From NCBI RefSeq assembly GCF_030818415.1, contig NZ_JAUTAE010000001.1, positions 1,800,501 to 1,864,500 of the forward strand: DNA of 64,000 nucleotides, in the 5' to 3' direction. Positions 25,780 to 34,667 of the stretch are shown here, in pieces; position 1 is the stretch's first letter, and each line of letters begins with the position of its first letter. Under the pieces are notes generated by a model. The model did not search any database, was not told the origin of the DNA, and was given only the letters and a program-made list of their open reading frames with translations. The position numbers and the translations under genes are program-made. The stretch comes from Sphingomonas sp. SORGH_AS_0950 (lineage in GTDB: Bacteria > Pseudomonadota > Alphaproteobacteria > Sphingomonadales > Sphingomonadaceae).

Positions 25780-25789
25780 GGGGGAGCAG

Positions 25790-28700
25790 ATGGGCTGGCG
25801 ACTGGGACTGGATCTGGGCGCGAATTCGCTGGGCTGGGCCGCGCTGCACCTAAACGGCGCGGGCAATCCAAACGGAATCCTCGCCATGGGATCGCGAATC
25901 TTCAGCGACGGGCGCGATCCCAAGTCGGGTGCCTCGCTGGCCGTCGACCGGCGCGCCGCCCGCGCGATGCGGCGGCGGCGCGACCGATTCAAGCAGCGTC
26001 AGGCCGCACTCATCAAATATCTGATTCGCGACGGGCTTTTCCCCGCTGACCAGGCCGAGCGACAGAGGCTCGCGGTCGAGGACCCCTATGCCCTGCGCGC
26101 CCGCGCGCTGGATGAGGCGCTGTCGCCGTTCGAGCTGGGCCGTGCGCTGTTCCACCTCAACCAGCGACGCGGTTTCCAGTCCAACCGCAAGACCGATCGC
26201 GGCCAGGATGACGAGGCGGGCAAGATCGCGGTCGGCGTCGACCGGCTGACCCGGCAGATGCGGGAAAGCGATGCCCGGACGCTGGGCGAATTTCTCCATC
26301 GACGGCGTCAGGCGGCGGAGGATGCCAACCATATCCCCTCGGTCCGCACCCGGCTGCGCCCCGAAACCGGCGAGGGGGCCAAGGGCGACGGCTATGACTT
26401 CTACCCCTCACGCGCGCTGATCGCCGAGGAGTTCGCCGAGATCTGGGCGGCACAGGCGCCGCATCACCCGACCGTGCTGACGCGCGAGGTCCATGACCGG
26501 CTGTACGAGATCATCTTTCACCAGCGCCCGCTCAAGGCCCCGCCGGTCGGGCAATGCACGCTGGTCCCCGGCGAGACGCGTCTGGCCAAGGCGCATCCGC
26601 TGTTCCAGAAGCGCCGCCTGCTCGAGGAGATCAACGCGCTGACGATCGTGCGGGCGGGCGAGATCGCGCAGCGGCTGACGCCCGAGCAGCGCGATGTCCT
26701 GTTCCTGGCGCTCAAGACGCGCGCGAAAATGAGCTTCGCCGCCCTGCGCAAGCAGCTGAAGCTCGATCCCGCCGACCGTTTCAACAAGGAGAGCGAGAAC
26801 CGCACCGAATTGAAGGGTGACGAGGTCGCCGCCGAACTGGGTGCAAAGAAGCGGTTCGGGACGCGCTGGGCGCATCTGTCGACCGAGGCGCAATGGGAGG
26901 TGGTGCAGCGGCTGACGGCGGTCGAGAGCGAACGCGACGAGGCGGCGTTCGCGGACTGGCTGCGGCAGACCCATGGGCTTTCGGAGGACGAGGCCCGGGC
27001 GGTGCTGGGCGCGCGCTTGCCGGACGGGCATGGCCGCTTCGGGCCGACCGCGACGACGACGCTGATCGACTCGCTGCTCCACGACCGGACCGAGGATGGC
27101 CGGGTCCTGGTCTATAGCGAGGCGGTGCAGAGATCGGGCCTCGGCCATCACAGCGATTTCCGCCGCGACGACTCCGATAGGGAGGTCAGCGAACTGCCCT
27201 ATTACGGCGTCGCGCTGGAACGGCATATCATGCCGGGCACCGCCGAGCCGACCGATCCCGAGGAGATGCGGATCGGCCGCCTGACCAACCCCACGGTGCA
27301 TATCGGGCTGAACCAGCTTCGCCATGTCGTGAACCGCCTGATCCGCGCCTATGGCCCGCCCGACGAAATCGCGGTCGAACTCGCCCGCGAACTGAAGCTG
27401 ACCGACGAGGAAAAGAAGCGGCGCAACCGCGAAAATGCCGAGAACCGCCTCGCCGCCGAGGGGCGGTCCCGCAAGCTGGAGGAGATTCGCCAGCGTGACA
27501 GCGGTGCGAACCGCGCGCTTCTAAAACTGTGGGAGGAACTCAATCCGGGCAATGTGCTCGACCGCCGCTGCATCTATACCGGCGAACAGATTTCGATCGA
27601 CATGCTGTTCTCGGCCCAAGTCGAGGTCGATCACATCCTGCCCTTTGCCGAGACGCTGGACGATTCGAACGGCAACAAGCTGCTCTGCCTGCGCGAGGCC
27701 AATCGCGAGAAGCGGCGTCGTTCGCCCTATGAAGCCTGGGGTCATACCGATCGCTGGCCGGGGATCGCCGAACGTGCCTCTCGGCTACCCAAGGCCAAAC
27801 GCTGGCGGTTCGAACCCGATGCGATGCAGCGTTTCGCGCAGGATGGCGGCTTCCTGGCGCGGCATCTGGTCGACACCCAATATCTCGGGCGGCTGGCGCG
27901 CGAATATCTGACCTCGCTCTATCCCGGACGCGGGGAGGGATCGAACCCCGTCTGGGTATCGCCCGGCCGCCTGACCGAGATGGTCCGGCGCAAGCTGGGG
28001 CTGAACGATCTGCTACCCGACCATAATTTCGGCGGCGGCGCGGACCAGCCCAAGAACCGGCTCGACCATCGCCATCACGCCATCGACGCGGTCGTGGTCG
28101 CGATCGTCGACCGGGGCATGCTGAACGCCATCGCCCGCGCTTCGGGTCAGGAGGGGAGCGAGGGGCGCGAGCGAATCCATGTCCCCGCGCCATGGGACGG
28201 CTTTCGCGACGATCTGCGCGCGGCGGTCAACCGCATCATCGTGTCGCACCGCCCCGATCACGGCACGGTGTCCAAGGCGGGCCTGCGCCCCGGTCGCGAC
28301 CAGACCGCCGGGCGGCTGCACAACGACACCGCCTATGGCCTGACGGGCGAGACGGATGCCAAGGGCAACAGCATCGTCGTCCGGCGCGTGCCGCTGGGCG
28401 CGATCAGGAAGCCCGCCGATATCGCCCGGGTCCGCGATCCGCTGCTCCGAACCGCGCTGGCCGAATTCACCCAGGGGCATGACGGCAAGGCGTTCGAGGC
28501 CCGGATGGCGCGCTTCGGCGAACTCGGCCCCCTGCTCTACCGCGGCATCCGCCGGGTGCGCGTGACCGAGCCCCTGACCATCATCCCGATCCGCGACCGC
28601 GATGGCCGCGCGTACAAGGGCTATAAGGGCGACAGCAATTACCGGTACGACGTATGGGAGATGCCCGACGGGAAGTGGCTTACCCGCTGGCACGATCCCG

Positions 28701-29104
28701 ATGCCCGTGAACAGAGCAGCATCATCTCGATGTTCGACGCGCATCAGTCCGGCGCCCCTGCCCGCCCCCACCCCGCCGCCAAAAGGGTTCTCAGCCTTCA
28801 GCAGAATGACATCATCGCTATCGAACCGGATGGCGGCGAACGACGACTGATGCGTGTCGTCAAATTCGGCCAGAATGGTCAGGTGACGCTGGCGGCTCCG
28901 CAGGAGGCGGGCGATCTGAAGCGGCGCGACGCAACCGCCAATGACGAAGATCCTTTCAAATATTCCGCACCGACGGCTGGCGGCCTCAAGAAGCTTCGGG
29001 CCCGGCAGGTGCGCATCGACGAACTCGGCCGTGTGCTCGACCCCGGCTTTCCCGCCCGCAAGACCGTAAGGCGCACCCGCCCCCGCGCCGCGCCGGCCGA
29101 CTGA
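25790..29104 (+). CDS. cas9: CRISPR-associated endonuclease Cas9, type II-C
   Basis: RNA-guided double-strand DNA nuclease. At 1104 residues it is in the compact type II-C size class. RuvC-I is LGLDLGANSLGWA at the N-terminus (Asp8), and the Arg-rich bridge helix is about 53-75 (RAMRRRRDRFKQRQ). RuvC-II is IAVELAREL (Glu530). The HNH domain has VDHILPF (His615) with Asn638, and RuvC-III is HHAIDAVVVA (His763, Asp766). All nuclease residues are intact. The C-terminal 300 residues form the wedge and PAM-interacting region, ending in a basic tail. GGGGGAG lies unusually close (3 bases) to the ATG, but RuvC-I fixes the start. PAM is not predictable here. Confidence 0.99.
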   Translation: MGWRLGLDLGANSLGWAALHLNGAGNPNGILAMGSRIFSDGRDPKSGASLAVDRRAARAMRRRRDRFKQRQAALIKYLIRDGLFPADQAERQRLAVEDPYALRARALDEALSPFELGRALFHLNQRRGFQSNRKTDRGQDDEAGKIAVGVDRLTRQMRESDARTLGEFLHRRRQAAEDANHIPSVRTRLRPETGEGAKGDGYDFYPSRALIAEEFAEIWAAQAPHHPTVLTREVHDRLYEIIFHQRPLKAPPVGQCTLVPGETRLAKAHPLFQKRRLLEEINALTIVRAGEIAQRLTPEQRDVLFLALKTRAKMSFAALRKQLKLDPADRFNKESENRTELKGDEVAAELGAKKRFGTRWAHLSTEAQWEVVQRLTAVESERDEAAFADWLRQTHGLSEDEARAVLGARLPDGHGRFGPTATTTLIDSLLHDRTEDGRVLVYSEAVQRSGLGHHSDFRRDDSDREVSELPYYGVALERHIMPGTAEPTDPEEMRIGRLTNPTVHIGLNQLRHVVNRLIRAYGPPDEIAVELARELKLTDEEKKRRNRENAENRLAAEGRSRKLEEIRQRDSGANRALLKLWEELNPGNVLDRRCIYTGEQISIDMLFSAQVEVDHILPFAETLDDSNGNKLLCLREANREKRRRSPYEAWGHTDRWPGIAERASRLPKAKRWRFEPDAMQRFAQDGGFLARHLVDTQYLGRLAREYLTSLYPGRGEGSNPVWVSPGRLTEMVRRKLGLNDLLPDHNFGGGADQPKNRLDHRHHAIDAVVVAIVDRGMLNAIARASGQEGSEGRERIHVPAPWDGFRDDLRAAVNRIIVSHRPDHGTVSKAGLRPGRDQTAGRLHNDTAYGLTGETDAKGNSIVVRRVPLGAIRKPADIARVRDPLLRTALAEFTQGHDGKAFEARMARFGELGPLLYRGIRRVRVTEPLTIIPIRDRDGRAYKGYKGDSNYRYDVWEMPDGKWLTRWHDPDAREQSSIISMFDAHQSGAPARPHPAAKRVLSLQQNDIIAIEPDGGERRLMRVVKFGQNGQVTLAAPQEAGDLKRRDATANDEDPFKYSAPTAGGLKKLRARQVRIDELGRVLDPGFPARKTVRRTRPRAAPAD

Positions 29105-29119
29105 CGGACGCGCGCCGCG

Positions 29120-30049
29120 ATGGGGCTGGAACGGATCGTCGATATCGCCACCGATAACCGGCATCTGTCCGTCCATCGCGGCTTCTTGATCGTCTCGGAG
29201 GATCGGGTCGAGGTCGGCCGCGTGCCGCTCGACGATGTCGGCGCGGTCATCGTCCATGCGCATGGCATCACCTGGTCGACCAACCTGATCGTCGCGCTGG
29301 CCGAGCGGGGCGCGGTCCTGCTGCTATGCGGCGCCAATCACAGCCCTGCCGCCATCTGCCTGCCGATCGACGGCCATCATGCGCAGAACGGCCGGATGCG
29401 CGCGCAATGGGAGGCCGGCCGGCCGCTGTCGAAGCAGCTGTGGCGCGCGCTGGTCGTCGCCAAGATCCGCTGGCAGGGCGCGGTGCTGGCCGCCAACGGG
29501 CATTCCGCCACCGCCTTCGACCATCTGGCGCGCAAGGTCGGGTCGGGCGACCCCGAAAATGTCGAGGCACAGGCGGCGCGGCGATACTGGCCGCTGCTGA
29601 TGGGCGAGACCTTTCGTCGTGACCGGGATGCGGACGGCACCAATGCGCTGCTCAACTATGGCTATGCAGTGATGCGCGCGACCTGTGCCCGCGCGGTGGT
29701 CGCGGCAGGGCTGCATCCGTCGATCGGGGTGCATCATGCGCATCGCGGCAATCCGCTGGCGCTGGCCGACGACGTGATCGAGCCGTTTCGCGCGCTGGTC
29801 GATGCGCTGACCCTGAGGCTGATTGCGCGCGACATCACCCGCGTCACGCCCGAGGCCAAGCGTGCCTATGCCGGGCTGATCGCAGTCGACCTGATGCTGG
29901 ACGACGGGATCACCACCGTCTGGCTCGCCATCCAGCGCGTCGCCCAGACGCTGGCGCGCAGCTTTCAGACCGGGCGTGCTGCGGACCTGATCCTGCCCCT
30001 GCCGCCCTCCGCGCTGGAGCTGGCCGGGCTGGACGGCCTGGTCCGATGA
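29120..30049 (+). CDS. cas1: CRISPR-associated integrase Cas1
   Basis: Integrase subunit that inserts new spacers as a complex with Cas2. The 309-residue protein has the N-terminal beta domain and a helical catalytic domain with metal ligands Glu149 (in DPENVEAQ), His205 (GVHHAH) and Glu221 (ADDVIEPFR). These match the positions in other type II Cas1 proteins. The start follows the cas9 stop by 15 bases and the stop overlaps the cas2 ATG (ATGA), giving a cas9-cas1-cas2 operon. Confidence 0.98.
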   Translation: MGLERIVDIATDNRHLSVHRGFLIVSEDRVEVGRVPLDDVGAVIVHAHGITWSTNLIVALAERGAVLLLCGANHSPAAICLPIDGHHAQNGRMRAQWEAGRPLSKQLWRALVVAKIRWQGAVLAANGHSATAFDHLARKVGSGDPENVEAQAARRYWPLLMGETFRRDRDADGTNALLNYGYAVMRATCARAVVAAGLHPSIGVHHAHRGNPLALADDVIEPFRALVDALTLRLIARDITRVTPEAKRAYAGLIAVDLMLDDGITTVWLAIQRVAQTLARSFQTGRAADLILPLPPSALELAGLDGLVR

Positions 30050-30399
30050 CCATGGGATCGCCAGGCATCGGGCAATTGTCGGGATATCGGCTGATGTGGA
30101 TCTTCGTGATGTTCGACCTGCCGGTGACCACCAAGTCGGAGGCCCGCGCGGCGACCAAGTTCCGCGAATATCTGCTCGACGAAGGATTCGAGAAAAGCCA
30201 GTTTTCGGTCTATGCCCGCTTTTGCAGCGGCAAGGAACAGATGGAGGCCTATCTGCGTCGTATCGAAGCCCATCTGCCCGAGAAGGGAGAGGTTCACATC
30301 TTGAGCTTTACCGACCGCCAGTATGAAAACATCATCCGCTTCGCCGGCCAGTCCCGCCGACAGCCGCGAAAAAACCCCGACCAACTGGCACTGTTCTGA
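30046..30399 (+). CDS. cas2: CRISPR-associated protein Cas2
   Basis: Dimeric ferredoxin-fold partner of Cas1 in spacer acquisition. The 117-residue protein shows the strand WIFVMFDLPV with conserved Asp24, and the family-typical YLLDEGFEKSQFSVYAR. The first ATG gives about 13 residues before GYRLMWIF; a slightly later start (Met3) is possible. The ATGA overlap with cas1 favours the annotated start. No csn2 or cas4 follows, which places the locus in subtype II-C. Confidence 0.96.
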   Translation: MTMGSPGIGQLSGYRLMWIFVMFDLPVTTKSEARAATKFREYLLDEGFEKSQFSVYARFCSGKEQMEAYLRRIEAHLPEKGEVHILSFTDRQYENIIRFAGQSRRQPRKNPDQLALF

Positions 30400-30472
30400 T
30401 GATTCGCGAAGGGTTTGACTATGCCGGATGGGGGATTTCGTCGTTGCGGATCAACACGATATCCCACCATCC
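30400..30472. other. 73-base flank between cas2 and the array
   Basis: No gene or clear terminator is seen. As the cas-proximal end next to perfect repeats, it is the candidate site for new spacer insertion (inference). Transcription of the array, on the minus strand, would continue through it into antisense cas2. Confidence 0.4.
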
Positions 30473-31694
30473 AGCATAGCCGCTCAGAGATTGCGGTCCA
30501 GCGGCAACTTCCTGTTCGCGGGTTCGGGCACGGGCAGCAGCATAGCCGCTCAGAGATTGCGGTCCAGCGGCAACGCGTTCGTCGCGATCGCGGCTGACAG
30601 CCGGAGCATAGCCGCTCAGAGATTGCGGTCCAGCGGCAACTATCGGCACTATGGACGCTTCCACTCCTAGAGCATAGCCGCTCAGAGATTGCGGTCCAGC
30701 GGCAACTTGCTGCCATTTGCCATTTGACGACACACAGCATAGCCGCTCAGAGATTGCGGTCCAGCGGCAACTCTTGGCAAACTCGGCTAATGACGAACCA
30801 GAGCATAGCCGCTCAGAGATTGCGGTCCAGCGGCAACTGCGGTTCCACTTGCCAATCAGGCGAAGCAGCATAGCCGCTCAGAGATTGCGGTCCAGCGGCA
30901 ACTTGTTCGGCCATTGCGTCAGCAATGCCTTGAGCATAGCCGCTCAGAGATTGCGGTCCAGCGGCAACCACCCGACCCAACTCCCAACCTCGTTAAACAG
31001 CATAGCCGCTCAGAGATTGCGGTCCAGCGGCAACCAGTCGACCGCGCCCCACAGCTTGCGGTCGAGCATAGCCGCTCAGAGATTGCGGTCCAGCGGCAAC
31101 TCAGCAGCGTGCTTAATCACACTGGAAAATAGCATAGCCGCTCAGAGATTGCGGTCCAGCGGCAACTAGGTGAACACCGACTTGGACAGGAGATCGAGCA
31201 TAGCCGCTCAGAGATTGCGGTCCAGCGGCAACTGTCGACGGCGACCCTTCAGATCGGCGCGTAGCATAGCCGCTCAGAGATTGCGGTCCAGCGGCAACGC
31301 GCAGGTCGAGGAGGGCTTGCTGTGCGCCAGCATAGCCGCTCAGAGATTGCGGTCCAGCGGCAACGCGCCTGGTCGCGCCGAAAATACTGTCGATAGCATA
31401 GCCGCTCAGAGATTGCGGTCCAGCGGCAACCGTCGTCACCTCGCCCAGGTTCTACAGCGAAGCATAGCCGCTCAGAGATTGCGGTCCAGCGGCAACTCCA
31501 CGTCCGGCGGCCCGCTGTTCACCAAAAGCATAGCCGCTCAGAGATTGCGGTCCAGCGGCAACCAAGACCGGCTTCGCCCCCTGCCTGCGTCGAGCATAGC
31601 CGCTCAGAGATTGCGGTCCAGCGGCAACGCTCTACGACACCGACCTGTACTGCCACGGAGCATAGCCGCTCAGAGATTGCGGTCCAGCAACAAC
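30473..31694 (-). CRISPR. CRISPR array: 19 repeats of 36 bp, 18 spacers
   Basis: Repeats of 36 bases start at 30473, 30539, 30605, 30671, 30736, 30802, 30867, 30933, 30999, 31065, 31131, 31197, 31263, 31329, 31395, 31461, 31527, 31593 and 31659. Spacers are 30 bases, except two of 29 (30707-30735 and 30838-30866). On the plus strand each repeat begins AGCATAGCCG and ends CAGCGGCAAC. The first 18 look identical; the last has AA for GG at repeat positions 31-32. The tracrRNA shows that the functional strand is minus, where the repeat begins GTTGCCGCTGG and ends GGCTATGCT. All spacers differ and I found none matching elsewhere in the window. Confidence 0.99.
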
Positions 31695-31711
31695 CTCCCC
31701 CGCACAAGAGC

Positions 31712-31731
31712 ACGGCGGAATGCGCCGCCGT
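31712..31731. other. hairpin beside the cas-distal array end
   Basis: A perfect 7-bp stem ACGGCGG/CCGCCGT with a 6-base loop lies 17 bases beyond the last repeat, between the array and the lpd terminator. Role unknown. Confidence 0.4.
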
Positions 31732-31759
31732 AACCACCGCCCCCGACCCGCAAAACAAG

Positions 31760-31795
31760 AAAAGGCGGGCATCCCGCGATGCCCGCCCCCTTTTT
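31760..31795 (-). terminator. intrinsic terminator of lpd, bidirectional
   Basis: A perfect 9-bp GGCGGGCAT/ATGCCCGCC stem has TTTT on the minus-strand side (for lpd) and CCCTTTTT on the plus-strand side. It separates the TCA operon from the CRISPR array, which lies downstream on the same strand. Confidence 0.88.
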
Positions 31796-31818
31796 GCGGA
31801 TAGCCCGGCCGTGACGGG

Positions 31819-33213
31819 TCAGATATGGATCGGCTTGCCCTGCACCGCCATGGCGGCTTCCTTGAGCGCCTCGGCATGGGTTGGGTGTGCGTGGCAGGTG
31901 TACGCGATGTCCTCGGACGTCGCGCCGAATTCCATCGCCTGCGCGGCCTGCGCGATCATCGTGCCTGCGAGGCTCGAGATGATCCATACGCCCAGCACGC
32001 GGTCGGTCTTAGCGTCGGCGATGACCTTCACGAAGCCGTCGGTGTCGCGGTTGGTCTTGGCGCGGCTGTTCGCCATGAAGGGGAACTTGCCGACCTTCAC
32101 CTCGCCGCGCTCCTTGGCGGCTTCTTCCGACAGGCCGACACCGGCGATTTCGGGCATGGTGTAGACGACGCTGGGAATGACATCATGGTTCACGATGCCG
32201 GTCTGGCCCGCGATGTTCTCGGCCACCGCGACGCCTTCGTCCTCGGCCTTGTGCGCGAGCATCAGGCCCGGCGCGACGTCGCCGATCGCCCAGATGCCGT
32301 CGACATTGGTCGCGAAGTCATGGTCGATCTCGACCTGGCCACGGTTGTTCAGCTTTACGCCGGCGGCCTCCAGGTTCAGCCCGTCGGTGTTGGGCTTGCG
32401 GCCGATCGCGACCAGCACGGCATCGGCCGACAGCGTTTCCGCCGTGCCGCCAGCCGCCGGTTCGACCGACACGGTCGCGCGGTCGCCCTCGACGGTGACG
32501 CCGGTCACCTTGGTCGAGGTCTTCAGTTCCATGCCCTGCTTCTTGAACAGCTTGGCCGATTCCTTGCGGACCTCGCCGTCGAAGCCCGGCAGGATCTGGT
32601 CGAGATATTCGACGACCGTGACCTTGGCCCCCAGACGCCGCCAGACCGAGCCCAGCTCCAGCCCGATTACGCCGCCGCCGATGACGACCAGATGCTCGGG
32701 CACCTTGGGCAGCGCCAGCGCGCCGGTCGAGTCGACCACGACCTTCTGGTCGATGGTGACGCCCGGCAGCGGGGTGACGACCGATCCGGTCGCGATCACG
32801 ATGTCGCGCGCGGTGACGGTCTGGTCGCCGACCGTGACCGTGCTCGAATCCTGGAACGCGGCCTTGCCCTTCAGCCAGGTGACCTTGTTCTTCTTGAACA
32901 GATATTCGATGCCGCCGGTCAGCTCGCCGACCGCCTTGGCCTTTTCGGCATGCATCTGGTCGAGGTTGAGCTTCGCGCCCTCGATCTCGACACCGAACTT
33001 GGCAAGCGCGCCGTGCGATGCCTCCTCGAACAGCTCGGAGGCGTGGAGCAGCGCCTTGGACGGGATGCAGCCGACATTGAGGCAGGTGCCGCCCAGCGTC
33101 TCACGCGACTCGGCGCATGCGGTCTTCAGGCCCAGCTGCGCCGCGCGGATCGCCGCGACATAGCCGCCGGGGCCCGCGCCGATCACCAGGACGTCATAGT
33201 CATACTCAGCCAT
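31819..33213 (-). CDS. lpd: dihydrolipoyl dehydrogenase
   Basis: E3 flavoprotein that reoxidises dihydrolipoamide in 2-oxoglutarate (and probably pyruvate) dehydrogenase. The 464-residue protein has the FAD motif VIGAGPGGYVAAI, the redox-active Cys44/Cys49 in GGTCLNVGCIPSK, the NAD motif GGGVIGLELGSVW, and the C-terminal His in HAHPTHAEA. It is the last gene of the mdh-sucD-odhA-odhB-lpd series. GGAGAGA precedes the ATG. Confidence 0.98.
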   Translation of the reverse strand: MAEYDYDVLVIGAGPGGYVAAIRAAQLGLKTACAESRETLGGTCLNVGCIPSKALLHASELFEEASHGALAKFGVEIEGAKLNLDQMHAEKAKAVGELTGGIEYLFKKNKVTWLKGKAAFQDSSTVTVGDQTVTARDIVIATGSVVTPLPGVTIDQKVVVDSTGALALPKVPEHLVVIGGGVIGLELGSVWRRLGAKVTVVEYLDQILPGFDGEVRKESAKLFKKQGMELKTSTKVTGVTVEGDRATVSVEPAAGGTAETLSADAVLVAIGRKPNTDGLNLEAAGVKLNNRGQVEIDHDFATNVDGIWAIGDVAPGLMLAHKAEDEGVAVAENIAGQTGIVNHDVIPSVVYTMPEIAGVGLSEEAAKERGEVKVGKFPFMANSRAKTNRDTDGFVKVIADAKTDRVLGVWIISSLAGTMIAQAAQAMEFGATSEDIAYTCHAHPTHAEALKEAAMAVQGKPIHI

Positions 33214-33323
33214 TTGTCTCTCCCGTTCCCCGGCTTTCGGGGTCCAGCCTGCGGGCGCACCCGCCTTACATTAGCAAGGACGGACCCTCGCCGTGGCGAG
33301 GGCCCGTATAGATCACAAAGCGA

Positions 33324-34553
<1,230 letters not shown>

Positions 34554-34667
34554 TCCCATTTCCTCCGCCCGGTCCATCGACCGGGGCTCTTACGCGGGCG
34601 GGCAAAGCGCCCGCGCCAGATTTCATCCCTCCCCGGCCCCTGAAGGACCGGGGAACTCGGTTAAGTG

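Noticed and set aside
25475..25789. A short Cas accessory gene between pyk and cas9
   Set aside because: The interval is fully explained by the pyk terminator, the tracrRNA with its promoter, and the cas9 leader palindrome.
30473..31694. Plus-strand transcription of the array in line with cas9-cas1-cas2
   Set aside because: The tracrRNA has its intrinsic terminator only on the minus strand, and its anti-repeat pairs with the minus-strand repeat. The crRNAs must therefore come from the minus strand.
30419..31760. Open frames across the CRISPR array giving repeated peptides such as SIAAQRLRSSGN
   Set aside because: They are translations of the 36-base repeat in several frames and both strands, with no ribosome sites or domains.
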